Below are positions 49,926 to 60,055 of a stretch of 64,000 nt of DNA, in pieces. The notes under the pieces are model-generated. The model ran no database searches. It saw only the letters and a program-made list of their open reading frames with translations, and had not been told where the DNA came from. Origin of the DNA: Isotricha intestinalis (lineage: Eukaryota > Ciliophora > Litostomatea > Vestibuliferida > Isotrichidae); assembly GCA_023807065.1 (NCBI GenBank), contig JAJJLU010003486.1:1-64000 (forward strand), in the 5' to 3' direction. Position numbers and translations under genes: made by a program. Every line of letters starts with the position of its first letter. Within the stretch, counting starts at the first letter, position 1.

Positions 49926-52559
49926 ATGAACAAAAATAAAAAAACAAAAGGAGTAATAAATTTATTTGGATTAACTCCTCCAGAAAAAGTAGAATCTCTT
50001 CCTCGAGAAGTATTAAAATGGATTCAGAGTTTGGATTTAACATACAGTATTAGAAATGTGAAAAAGGATTTTAACAATGGATTTTTAGTGGCTCAAATAT
50101 TATCAAGATATTATCCAGTAACAAATGATATAAATCAAAATTACAAAGCAATACAAATGCATCAAATAAGTAATGGATTTTCAATGGCAACTCGAAAAGA
50201 TAATTGGGAACAAATAAATAAATTTATTAAAAAAATAAGTGAAATTTCAACAAGTATAAATGACATAGATACTTTTATAAAAAATGAAAATGGAGAAATT
50301 TTACTTTTTATTATATCATTATATCAAGAATTAACAAAGAGAAGAATTCCATTATTAGAAGGAAAAGTAATAACAACAGATATTGATAATTATAATAAAT
50401 CCTATTTACTTAAAGAAAATGGAGAAATAGAGAAATTAAAAAAAACAGATATAGATAATTTAAGTAGTAATTTAATGCCAAATGCTCAAAATCAACTTCC
50501 TATTCAACAACAAGAACCTCCTACAGAACAAATAGAAAAAAAAAATGATGAGTTTTTAAACACTCAAAAAACAACAAATTCTATTTTATCAAGAGCAAGT
50601 CAAATTGTTATGAAAGGAGATGTTAAACCAATGTCTTTAAATCCTGTTCAAATGGAAAAAGGATTTAAAATAAAAATATCAGAACCTAAAGTTTATGAAA
50701 CAATTACAAGAACTATTTATCAACCAAGACAACAAAATATTTTAGATAATATTAATAAAAATGTTCCAAGTAAAAAAAGTGAAAATGATAATTTTGGTGA
50801 TTTTAATTCTCTTATTCAAGATGATAGAGAAGTTGAAAAAAAAACTAGTACAAGTACTGATAATCCTTTTTTAACTTTAGATGAACCTTTGAAAAATAAA
50901 ATTAAAAATGATTTTGTTGATGATTTTAAACATATTAAAATAGGAAAAGGAAATAAATTTATTTATTATTTCTTTAAAAGTGTTGATGATTTAAGTGATA
51001 ATGTTTTTAATTTTGTTCTAAAATATGTTTTAAAAATTATTGAAGATTTTTATAATATTTTATCTGGGAAACAAGTTAATGATTTTGTTGATATTTTTTT
51101 ATTAATGTTTGATACTTATATTAATTTAGATAATTTTGATGATGAAAGTAAAAAATTTAGTTTAATGCATGATGCTATGTTAAATTTTTTTGTTAAAAGT
51201 TTAAAAAATAAAAATGAGGAAATGTTTTATATTTTTAAAAATATTTTCATTGAAAAAATATTTGAAACAATAAATGATAAAGAATATAATAGTAAATTAT
51301 CTTATTTATGTAATATTCTTTTTACAATACTTCAACCATCAAATGAACAACAAATAGATTTATTTAAAATGTTTAAAGAAAAAACAAATGAAAATGAAGA
51401 AATAATGTATGAATGTTTTGCAATATTACATGATGAATTTAAAACATATACTGATGGTTTAATTGACGGATGTTTATTTTATATTTTAAATGGATTATCA
51501 AATGAAAATCCAAAAATAAGATACTTTTCTTTAGAAATGCTACTTCATTATTCTCAAATTAATGTTAATTTTGTTTATAATTTTGCAAATAAATTAGAAA
51601 AATTATCTTATAAAGAAAGAGATAGAGAAAATTGTTTATTAATTATTAAAATTGTTTGTCAAAGTTTAAAAGCTGCTTATATAAAAAAAACACAACCTAA
51701 AGATTCAAAAACACAGAAATTTGTTGAAAAAGATCCAAATGGTGATTCAGAACAACAAATATATTTAAATGATATAGCTTTTGGAAATAAAGCAATTAAA
51801 GAAATTGTGAATAGATTTATTGGAGATCATGTTTTTATTTTATTATTCACTAATTCAATTTATGAATATTTATATGATAATTGTGAATTATATGAAATTT
51901 TATTAGATGCTTTATTCCAAGTAAATGAATCTATTTTAAATTTTACTTTTTATGAAGGTAATCTTGATGAAAAAATGAAAACAAAATATGAATGTACAAT
52001 ATTTAGAAGACCAGTAAATATTGAAAAAATAAATGTTTGGAATACTCCTATGTTATTAAAAGCTTTTGATACTTTAGTTGCAAAAAATGGAGAAAATGAA
52101 TTAACTCAAAAAGATTATGAATTTTTGAGATTTATTATTAAAGATGGTTTAGATGTTAATTTTTCAGATATATGGAAAACTTCATTTAATTTTTCTCCTT
52201 TAGTTATTCGAGGTTTATTAAATTATGAAACTGTTGGTAAATGCATTGCTATTCTTGATGCTTTTATTCAATGTGAACCAATTCAAAAATTTATTTTCGA
52301 TGAATGGTATGATAATTTAAGTAAAACTTTTAATGAATTAATTAATATTGAAAGTGAAGATGCTGAAAAATGTAGAAATCAAATTTTAGATATTTTAGAA
52401 AGGTGGATTAATGAACAAAAAATTAGTCAAATTGTTAGAGATGATATTAAAAAATTATTAGAAATTTTCCCTAAAGAAATGAAAGATAAACATCATTCTA
52501 ATAAAGTTAATAATGATGATAATAATGAAAATGAAGAAAATGAAAATAGGGAAGAATAA
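49926..52559 (+). CDS. SPATA4/CH-domain protein with long helical C-terminus
   Basis: 877 aa. Residues about 20-145 match the CH-like domain of SPATA4/SPEF1: LPREVLKWIQSLDLTYSIRN, KDFNNGFLVAQILSRYYP, then MHQISNGFSMATRKDNWEQI and LLFIISLYQELTKRRIPLLE. A disordered linker (about 160-320) follows. Residues about 325-860 are a continuous alpha-helical, ARM/HEAT-like array ending in a Asn/Asp/Glu tail. SPEF1-type CH domains bind microtubules and are ciliary; SPATA4 itself is much shorter. Likely an axonemal or microtubule-associated scaffold (inference). Confidence 0.85.
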   Translation: MNKNKKTKGVINLFGLTPPEKVESLPREVLKWIQSLDLTYSIRNVKKDFNNGFLVAQILSRYYPVTNDINQNYKAIQMHQISNGFSMATRKDNWEQINKFIKKISEISTSINDIDTFIKNENGEILLFIISLYQELTKRRIPLLEGKVITTDIDNYNKSYLLKENGEIEKLKKTDIDNLSSNLMPNAQNQLPIQQQEPPTEQIEKKNDEFLNTQKTTNSILSRASQIVMKGDVKPMSLNPVQMEKGFKIKISEPKVYETITRTIYQPRQQNILDNINKNVPSKKSENDNFGDFNSLIQDDREVEKKTSTSTDNPFLTLDEPLKNKIKNDFVDDFKHIKIGKGNKFIYYFFKSVDDLSDNVFNFVLKYVLKIIEDFYNILSGKQVNDFVDIFLLMFDTYINLDNFDDESKKFSLMHDAMLNFFVKSLKNKNEEMFYIFKNIFIEKIFETINDKEYNSKLSYLCNILFTILQPSNEQQIDLFKMFKEKTNENEEIMYECFAILHDEFKTYTDGLIDGCLFYILNGLSNENPKIRYFSLEMLLHYSQINVNFVYNFANKLEKLSYKERDRENCLLIIKIVCQSLKAAYIKKTQPKDSKTQKFVEKDPNGDSEQQIYLNDIAFGNKAIKEIVNRFIGDHVFILLFTNSIYEYLYDNCELYEILLDALFQVNESILNFTFYEGNLDEKMKTKYECTIFRRPVNIEKINVWNTPMLLKAFDTLVAKNGENELTQKDYEFLRFIIKDGLDVNFSDIWKTSFNFSPLVIRGLLNYETVGKCIAILDAFIQCEPIQKFIFDEWYDNLSKTFNELINIESEDAEKCRNQILDILERWINEQKISQIVRDDIKKLLEIFPKEMKDKHHSNKVNNDDNNENEENENREE

Positions 52560-52670
52560 TAATAAATGGTAAATATATTAATTGAATAAAAATGAAATAT
52601 TTTAATTATTTTTTAAAACCAATAAATTCTTTAATATATTATTTTTTTACTTTGGATAAAGAAAAATTAT

Positions 52671-53339
52671 TTAAATTAAGCAAAATTTAATAATTTCATT
52701 AAAAGCAGTATCAGGGAGTAAGCAAGTTCTCAATAAGACTTTATCACTTTCAGCTAAAGTACTTTCTATTTCAGCACATTTTTTTTTAAAAGCTTCATCT
52801 TTTTTTAATTTATGTCTTAATTGGAAGAATCCAATAAATAAAGTTTTCATATAATCTTTTTTATTAACATATCCAACACCAAGAGCATGAAGAAGATTAT
52901 CATAAGCACCATAAAGAAAAACAATAATATTATCACCACCATTAGAATTAATAATTTTATCTTCTCCTTGAGTTCCTCCAACTAAAATATTATTATGTTT
53001 ATTAGTTTCAAAACCTACTTGAGTCACTTCTGTATCAATTCTAACATGAAAATCAGTTAAATATTCATTTGGTTTTACTTCAAATTCAACTACATTATCA
53101 TTTCCTTCATCTCCTTTAAATTCTCCTGGTGTTACTAATTTCCCATCTAATATATTTTTATACCAAACTTGTATTCCGTTTATTATGTCTTTAGAGTCCT
53201 TTTTTCCTGACCATATTTTTATTTTTTGAATTTTATAATATAGGTAATTATCTCCTAAAAAGTCTTTGTCATTGAAGTGCTTTGAATTTTGGTATATCCA
53301 ACCAAATTTTCCTCCATAATGAAATATTTCATCTTCCAT
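52671..53339 (-). CDS. Jacalin-like lectin domain protein with helical tail
   Basis: 222 aa. Residues about 8-165 resemble a jacalin-type beta-prism: IQKIKIWSG, INGIQVWYKNILDG, VEFEVKPNEYLTDFHVRID, VGFETNKHNN, and NIIVFLYGAYDNLLHALGVG. The last 55 residues are helical (KLKKDEAFKKKCAEIE). No signal peptide, so it should be cytosolic. Jacalin-like proteins bind mannose or galactose type sugars or act as scaffolds; the sugar site is not resolvable. Faces the DENN gene across 118 bp. Confidence 0.82.
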   Translation of the reverse strand: MEDEIFHYGGKFGWIYQNSKHFNDKDFLGDNYLYYKIQKIKIWSGKKDSKDIINGIQVWYKNILDGKLVTPGEFKGDEGNDNVVEFEVKPNEYLTDFHVRIDTEVTQVGFETNKHNNILVGGTQGEDKIINSNGGDNIIVFLYGAYDNLLHALGVGYVNKKDYMKTLFIGFFQLRHKLKKDEAFKKKCAEIESTLAESDKVLLRTCLLPDTAFNEIIKFCLI

Positions 53340-53457
53340 TTTTTATTTTATATATATTTTTTAGGTTTTGGATATATTATATATTATTTCTTAGTTATTA
53401 ATTTTTTTTTATTTTTTAACTTTTTATGAGTCTTTGGAATTAATTATTTTTTACAAA

Positions 53458-56397
53458 ATGTTTGGAAAAGATTTAGAAATTGTTAAATATCCTTATTTAG
53501 CTTCATCTCCTAATTTAATGGAATTTTTTTCTATTATAGGATATGATGAATTAACTATTTCTAAAATAGGTGAAAAATTCCAAGAAAAGTTAAAATATAA
53601 ACCTGCAATTTTATCTTCTATTTCCTCAGGAAAAGATTATGGTATTGTTGATCCTGAATTAATTATTAGTCAAATTTATCCTGAAAATCCTTCTTTTTAT
53701 CAAATATCAATAAATGGTCATAAAAAAGAAAAGATAAAACGAGAAAGTGTAATATATTCTTTTTGTTTTGATTCAATAAATGGGAAAAATAAATTATTTT
53801 ATGTTTGTTATGCTTATAAATTTTATGAACAAAGAAATGATCTTTTTTGTCCAAAAGCTTTTTGTATTATTTCTCAATATCCATATTTTAATGTTTTTAA
53901 AAATATTTGTAAAGATATATATCATTATTATAAGGAAATAATGAAATCACCAAATTCAACAAATAATCCTGAAAAAGCACCAATTGAAATTATATTATAT
54001 CATATGGTAAATTTTATGCCAAGTCCTTTAAAAAATACAATAAATTATTCAATTTTTAGAGAACAAAATGATTCTTCAATGACAATTGAACAAGCAAGTG
54101 GTTATCCTTATTTTGATATTGATATTTCTCAAATATTTAATTTACTTAATGTTGATATGATTATTAAAATATTTATTATTACAGTTATTGAACAAAATAT
54201 TCTTTTTTTTAGTAAAAATTTACAAAATTTAAGTCTTATAATGTTTATTTTTTATGCTTTAAATTATCCTTGTAATGATAGTACTTATTTTTGGCATATT
54301 GTTTCTGTTTCTAAAGAAACTTTAGAAAATCCTAATAAATGTGATAGTAATAATGGAAAATTTGTTCAAAAAATTATGCCTTCTTTATTAGGTGTTAATT
54401 GTACTTATAATGAATCTATTAAAACAAGTGAATTTGGGAAATGCTGTTATATTGTTGATTTAGACCATAAAGCAATTATCAGAAAAATTTCATCAAGTTT
54501 TAGTGATAGACTAGAAAAAGAAGATTTTGATAAATCTCAAAATATTTTAAGTTTTTTTGATTCTGTTTTTGCTGAAAAGAAAATTACTTCTAAATTTTTA
54601 AAAGATATTGTTTCGAAATTATTTAAAGAATTAAATGAAATTGTCAATGTTATTAAATCAGAAAAAAATGAAACAAATGTTAAAGAAATCAATTTTTTTA
54701 ATATGAATGATAAAATTAAACTACACAATAAAGAAATTCAAGAAGCATTTTATGATTTTTATTTAAGTATTTTAATGATTTTTTATCAAGATAATTGTAT
54801 AAATAATACATATGATAAAATTGTAAAAGATATTGATGGTTCTCATAAAAGATTAAATTTTTTACAAAATTCAGGAAATTTTTCAAATGAAGAAGAAGAC
54901 TTTTGTTCCCTTTTTAAAGATTCAGTAAAATATAAAATATATTTAGAAAATTTTATCCGGGATTCAGATTGTTTAGATGTATATAAAATACCATTAATAT
55001 TTAGTGAAGAATTTATTAATATGAAAATGGTTTATACTCAAAAAAAATTTAACAAGAAACTATCATATTTTGATTGGATAGATAAATTTTATGGTAAAAC
55101 AAAATCAAAAATTTTAGGTTTTTCTTTGAGTTCCATTCATAATAAATTCAAAGAAAATTTTGGAAAAATCTCTAAATTTTTTAAAAAAGAAAATACCATT
55201 ATTTTAAAAAGGAAACTAATAAATATTTATATGAATTATATATCTAATAATGATTTAGATAAAAATATTCATAAATATATAATTACTTTTGAAGAAACTA
55301 AAAACATTGATTTAATAAATAGAAGAAAAATTTCAGATATAATTGAAAATGAATTAATAGAATCAAAAATTATTAATCCAAACGGATTATTATTTTATTC
55401 TTCAATTTTTATATTTTGTATTTTATTAAATTTAAATGATCAATCAAAAATGGTTAATCACTTAGCACATTTAAGAGAATGTTTTGATTCATTATATTTT
55501 TTATCAAGAAAATATTTTTATATAATTTTAATGACTTATTTTAAATTTATGCTTATTCAAAAGAAAACAAATAAATATCCTAATATGAGTTCAGAAAGAA
55601 TTAAACCTAATATTTGGGTAATTCTAAATTATTTAAGTCAAAAAAATATTGTTCCAAATGAAGAGATGTTATATTTATATAAATCTTTTTTAAAAGATAA
55701 TAAAGAAAAAGAACAAGAACAAGTGATTTTAACCGAAGATGAAAATGATATAGATCCAAATGATAAAAGTGTATTTCAAATGTATGTAACATATTGTTTT
55801 AATAAAAATGGAATAATAACAGAAGAAGCAATTGTTAAAAGTGCTTTGGTAAAACCTTTTATAGAAAATGTGACTCTAAATGTTGAATCTAATGAAAAAG
55901 AAATGATTTGTTTACATCCTGAAATTGTTATTAGAATTAAAGATTTGGAATTTATTTCTAAAATGTATAATCCTCTTGAAATTTATAATATTTCTAAAAA
56001 AATGTATGAGAAGTTTTTTGAAAGTGAAAATTTAGATATTTATATATTAGATCAAATTGAATTAAAAAAAATTATTGTAAATCTTATTTTATATGGATAT
56101 AATATTGTTAAAATGGATGATAAAAATTTTTTCCCTATTCCTTATCTTTTTCTTGTTAATAATTTATATCATCTTTTGGAAAATGAAAAAAAACAAGACA
56201 ATCAAAATTCTCAAAATAATAATAATGAAATAAATGAAAATAATAACAACATTAATGAAAATGTTGAAAATAAGAACAATGACAATGAAGTTAATGAAAA
56301 TAATAATGAAAATAAAGAAATTAATGAAGATAAAGATAATAAAAAAGAAGATGAAGCTAATGAATATATTATAAATAATGATACTAATATTGAATAA
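53458..56397 (+). CDS. DENN-domain protein (probable Rab GEF)
   Basis: 979 aa from the ATG at 53458 (MFGKDLE); codons before it would need a TTG start. uDENN about 85-170 (LFYVCYAYKFYEQR, PKAFCIISQYPYFNVFKNIC), cDENN about 175-330 (IEIILYHMVNFMPSPL, MIIKIFIITVIEQNILFFSK, MFIFYALNYPCNDSTYFWHI, IMPSLLGVNC), then a divergent dDENN part. The C-terminal half is helical, ending in an Asn/Glu tail. DENN proteins exchange GDP for GTP on Rabs; a Rab gene lies in the same window, but partnership is not implied. Confidence 0.88.
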   Translation: MFGKDLEIVKYPYLASSPNLMEFFSIIGYDELTISKIGEKFQEKLKYKPAILSSISSGKDYGIVDPELIISQIYPENPSFYQISINGHKKEKIKRESVIYSFCFDSINGKNKLFYVCYAYKFYEQRNDLFCPKAFCIISQYPYFNVFKNICKDIYHYYKEIMKSPNSTNNPEKAPIEIILYHMVNFMPSPLKNTINYSIFREQNDSSMTIEQASGYPYFDIDISQIFNLLNVDMIIKIFIITVIEQNILFFSKNLQNLSLIMFIFYALNYPCNDSTYFWHIVSVSKETLENPNKCDSNNGKFVQKIMPSLLGVNCTYNESIKTSEFGKCCYIVDLDHKAIIRKISSSFSDRLEKEDFDKSQNILSFFDSVFAEKKITSKFLKDIVSKLFKELNEIVNVIKSEKNETNVKEINFFNMNDKIKLHNKEIQEAFYDFYLSILMIFYQDNCINNTYDKIVKDIDGSHKRLNFLQNSGNFSNEEEDFCSLFKDSVKYKIYLENFIRDSDCLDVYKIPLIFSEEFINMKMVYTQKKFNKKLSYFDWIDKFYGKTKSKILGFSLSSIHNKFKENFGKISKFFKKENTIILKRKLINIYMNYISNNDLDKNIHKYIITFEETKNIDLINRRKISDIIENELIESKIINPNGLLFYSSIFIFCILLNLNDQSKMVNHLAHLRECFDSLYFLSRKYFYIILMTYFKFMLIQKKTNKYPNMSSERIKPNIWVILNYLSQKNIVPNEEMLYLYKSFLKDNKEKEQEQVILTEDENDIDPNDKSVFQMYVTYCFNKNGIITEEAIVKSALVKPFIENVTLNVESNEKEMICLHPEIVIRIKDLEFISKMYNPLEIYNISKKMYEKFFESENLDIYILDQIELKKIIVNLILYGYNIVKMDDKNFFPIPYLFLVNNLYHLLENEKKQDNQNSQNNNNEINENNNNINENVENKNNDNEVNENNNENKEINEDKDNKKEDEANEYIINNDTNIE

Positions 56398-56501
56398 TTA
56401 ATTTAATTTATATTTTAAATAAAAAATAATAAATAAAAATAATAATAAAAACTTTTAAAAACATAGAAAATAAAACTCAAAAAAAAAATATAGAAATATT
56501 A

Positions 56502-57353
56502 ATGAATAACAAATTAAACCGTTATTCATTTGAAATATTTAAAAAAGGTCATAGAACATACATAGAAGCTCATAGAGGAGTGAATAAAGATTTTCCTCAA
56601 AATACAATAAAAGCTTTTAAAAGAGCAATAGAATTTAATTTAGATGGAATAGAATTAGATATATGGTTAAGTCAAGATTTAATTCCAGTAATATTACATG
56701 GAGGCTCTGATGGAGAACTTGAAGATTTTACTGATCATGAAGGTTATATTACTGAATTATATTTAGAAGAAATTAAGAAAATTAAAACTGTTCCTGGAAA
56801 TGAACCTATTCCTACTTTAGAGGAAGTCTTTATTTTATGTAAAAATATTATTTTTATTAACATTGAAATTAAAGATAATAGAATTGATAAAGTTTTTCCT
56901 ATTCTTATTCAATTAATTGAAAAATATGAAATGCAAAATCAAATTCAAATTTCTTCTTTTAGACATGAATATTATGATAAAATAAAAGAATATAATGAAA
57001 AACATGAGAAAAAAATAGAATTTGGTTTTTTATATCCTGTAAATTCAATAATGAGATTTTGGTATTTTATAAATTATAATTATGACAATGAATATTGTAC
57101 TTTAAATATAATAAATTCAGATATAACAGAAGATATGATTAAAAAAGCTCATGAAGGAAATATGAGAATAATGGCTTGGTTTAAAATGGATGAAGAAGAA
57201 AATTATGATATTTATTCTCATTTATTTGCTTTAGGTGTTGATAGTATTTGTTCTAATAATCCTTTATTATTAAAAGAATTTAGAGATAAAGTTGAAAAAG
57301 GGGAAATTATACCTAAATTAAAAGAAAAAAAATATTTTTGTTCTATTTTTTAA
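56502..57353 (+). CDS. Glycerophosphodiester phosphodiesterase with CaaX-like C-terminus
   Basis: 283 aa. GDPD fold: IEAHRGVNKDFPQNTIKAF (H24, R25, N34), GIELDIWLSQD (E51, D53), PVILHGG (H66), IFINIEIKD (second acidic metal site), and near the end RIMAWF and LGVDSICSNNP. It hydrolyses deacylated phospholipids to glycerol-3-phosphate and an alcohol, with a divalent metal. No signal peptide or membrane helix. The last four residues, CSIF, fit a CaaX prenylation signal, which would anchor it on membranes; this is only a motif match. Likely active. Confidence 0.92.
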   Translation: MNNKLNRYSFEIFKKGHRTYIEAHRGVNKDFPQNTIKAFKRAIEFNLDGIELDIWLSQDLIPVILHGGSDGELEDFTDHEGYITELYLEEIKKIKTVPGNEPIPTLEEVFILCKNIIFINIEIKDNRIDKVFPILIQLIEKYEMQNQIQISSFRHEYYDKIKEYNEKHEKKIEFGFLYPVNSIMRFWYFINYNYDNEYCTLNIINSDITEDMIKKAHEGNMRIMAWFKMDEEENYDIYSHLFALGVDSICSNNPLLLKEFRDKVEKGEIIPKLKEKKYFCSIF

Positions 57354-57491
57354 TAGGGTGATTAATTTAAATTCTTTTTAATATTTTATCATATTATTTA
57401 ATATTAACTTATAATATCGAAATATTTGAAAAGGGAAATTTTTTAAATATTTTTTAAATATTTTAAAAAAAATTCTAATTGTTATTTAATA

Positions 57492-59980
57492 TTAATTTTC
57501 TTTTTTACTCCAGCCTCTTTGATAAGGATATTTTCCATCAATTTTTAAACCCCATTCACTCATTAACATAACTTCGAAATATTTATCATCATCAATAACC
57601 ATAGAAATATATTTATAAAAATCTAGAAAATCATAAAAATCCAATTTAATTTGATTAATATCAATATTCTCATCATTTTTTTCATTTAATAAATTAAAAT
57701 GATACTCAATGAAATCCATAAATTCTGCCATCATTTCATCTTCACTTTTTTTTTTTTGTCTTACTAAAGGATTTTCTTTTGCATTATATGAATTTCTCAT
57801 TTGACCAACTGTAATATATTTTTCATTATCTTCATTTATTTTATCATATACTAATTTTAATATTTTTTTTCTATTATCATTTATTTTTCCTACTAATTCA
57901 TTTAGAAAATCATCATAATTTATTTCTCCTTTTCTTTCTTTATCAAGGTAATTAAATAAATTTTGAATTTCTATTTCTTCAAAATCAAATCTGAAAGTTT
58001 TTAAAAGTAAATTTTTAAAATCTTTTAAATTTAAAATTTTAGTGAAATTAACATCAAATAACATTAATGCTCTTCTTAAAGACATTATAGCTCTAGTTCC
58101 TCTTAATTGAAAACTTTTTCTAAAATGATTTAATATATCTTCTATTTTATCAAAATTATATTTTATAGTAGCACTTCCATTTTTATTATAATTTATTTTT
58201 TCATCATCAACTCCATAAGGAGCTTTATTAGAAATAACATTTTTAGAATTACTATATTTTTTCTGTTTACCTAAGTTATCAACTGGAGCTTTTCTTAAAT
58301 TTTTTCTTTCTTCAAAAGATTTATCATATAATTTCCAAGTGTTTGAAACAAAGGAATTAAATAATTTATCTTCTTCTATTTCTTCTATTAAAAATGATAT
58401 CGTTGAATAAAAATCTATAAATTCATCTTGTTTTATTAAAGGTTGTCTTGAGCCTCTCATTATATTATGAAATAATTTAAATGAATCCATTAAATCTGGA
58501 ATTGGATTAGGTTCATTATTGTTTGGATATGTATATATATTATTTAATTCTTTTAAATCTATTACTCCTTTTCCATCGAAATCTAAATGATTAAATATTT
58601 CTTTTATTAATTTTAATCTTTTTTCAGGAACTTCTTTCTTTAAAAATAAATCATTTAAGAAATTATTATATTTTATTATTCCTGAGTTTTCATCATCGTA
58701 GAAATTAAATATTTTTGATATTTCACTTTTATTTAAATAATTCTTAACAACACTAGTAAATTCTTCAATATCAACACTATTTGAATTATCATTATCAATT
58801 ATTTTAAAAGCTCTAATTAAATTAATAACAGATTTTGAACCTTCAGCTTTTAAAGCATCTCTAATTTTATTTAATATATTTATAATTACTTTATGTTCAG
58901 GAGAAATTTCTTTTTTAGGAAGTTTATTATTATCAAAATCATCTTTTGTTTTAACACCAGCAAAAACTGAATTTGAATTTAATTTCCAAAAATTAACAAT
59001 TAAATTTTCAAAATATAAATCATCATCAATTCCTAAAGAAATATTTTCATAAAAATCAATAAATTCATCAAAAGTAATATTATCATTATCATCATCATTG
59101 AAATATTTATGATGTTTTTTAAAACAATTAATAAATTCAACTTCAACTTCTTCTTCAGTTTTTTTTCCATTTAAAACAGCAGGATGATTTTTAGTAGAAA
59201 ATTGTTCTAATAAATAAAATAAATTAACAAATCCTTGATTATTAACATCTAAACTAGAAAAAGCATTTTCAATTAATTTAGTTCTTTTCATATTTAATTG
59301 TCCATGAATAATAGCTAAAACATCATCATAATTAATGTGTCCTTCTCTATCAGGATCAAAGCAATTAAAAAATATTTTAGCTTCATTTTTATTTATATTA
59401 AAAGGATATTCACTACAAATTTTAAAAAATTCATCTATGTTTATATTTCCTGTATTTTCTTGATCTAATTTTCTAAATGATAATTCTAAATCAAATAGTT
59501 TTTCTATTCCTTCTTCTTTAAATGAGTCTTGTATTTTTAATATTAATCTTTTATTTTCATCTAAAGCTTTTTCAATTCTATTTTTTTGATTTTGTAAATC
59601 TTCATTTTTATTATTTTGAGGTTTTGAATTTTGAATTATTTGTCTTTGTTGTGTATTTGGATTAAATATTTCATCAATGAAATTTTTATAAATAATTTCT
59701 CCTTTATTTTCATGATCATATAATTTGAAATAATCATTTACATTATCTTCATTTACATTATTTACTCCTACTCTAACTAAAGAACGAAGAAATTCTTGAG
59801 GTTTACATTTACCAGAGTTTTGAAGATCAAAAAATTTAAAAGAACGTAATAAAAAATTCTCTTCACTTATTTTTCCTGCACATCGCAAATTTAATTTTAT
59901 TTTCAATTCATTCTCAAATCTAAATTTATATTTAATATTAAGTTATTTTCTTACGATTTTTTATCTATGATTTGTGACAT
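57492..59980 (-). CDS. Calcyphosine-like protein with three tandem modules (two exons)
   Basis: Exon 1 is 59980-59955 (MSQIIDKK plus two bases), intron 59954-59920 (35 nt), exon 2 59919-57492. The protein has 817 aa. It repeats a calcyphosine-type unit three times (about 1-320, 345-575, 595-817), each with EF-hands and a closing segment like DFYENISLGIDDDLYFENLI, FYSTISFLIEEIEEDKLF or FYKYISMVIDDDKYFEVML. Around a dozen EF-type loops are visible; several are canonical (DQENTGNINIDE, DPDREGHINYDD, DNDNSNSVDIEE, DKERKGEINYDD), others degenerate. Calcyphosines are Ca2+ sensors, several of them ciliary. An internal TTG start would miss exon 1. Confidence 0.88.
59920..59954 (-). other. Intron of the calcyphosine-like gene (35 nt)
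   Basis: Starts GTAAGAAAAT and ends TTTAG, phase 2. Removal joins MSQIIDKK to SFENELKIKLNLRCAGK, giving a proper ATG start and the family-like LRCAGKI segment. Confidence 0.88.
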
Positions 59981-60055
59981 TTTTTTAAAATGAAAATTTG
60001 AAAAAAAATATTTATTTAATTTTTTATTATTATTAATTATTTATTTATTTTTTTC

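Noticed and set aside
53434..53457. Upstream TTG start for the DENN gene (and similarly TTG at 42971 for the LRR gene, GTG at 649 for PP2A, TTG at 59906 for the calcyphosine gene)
   Set aside because: Eukaryotic starts are ATG. Each gene has a good ATG nearby or in an upstream exon that I could trace.
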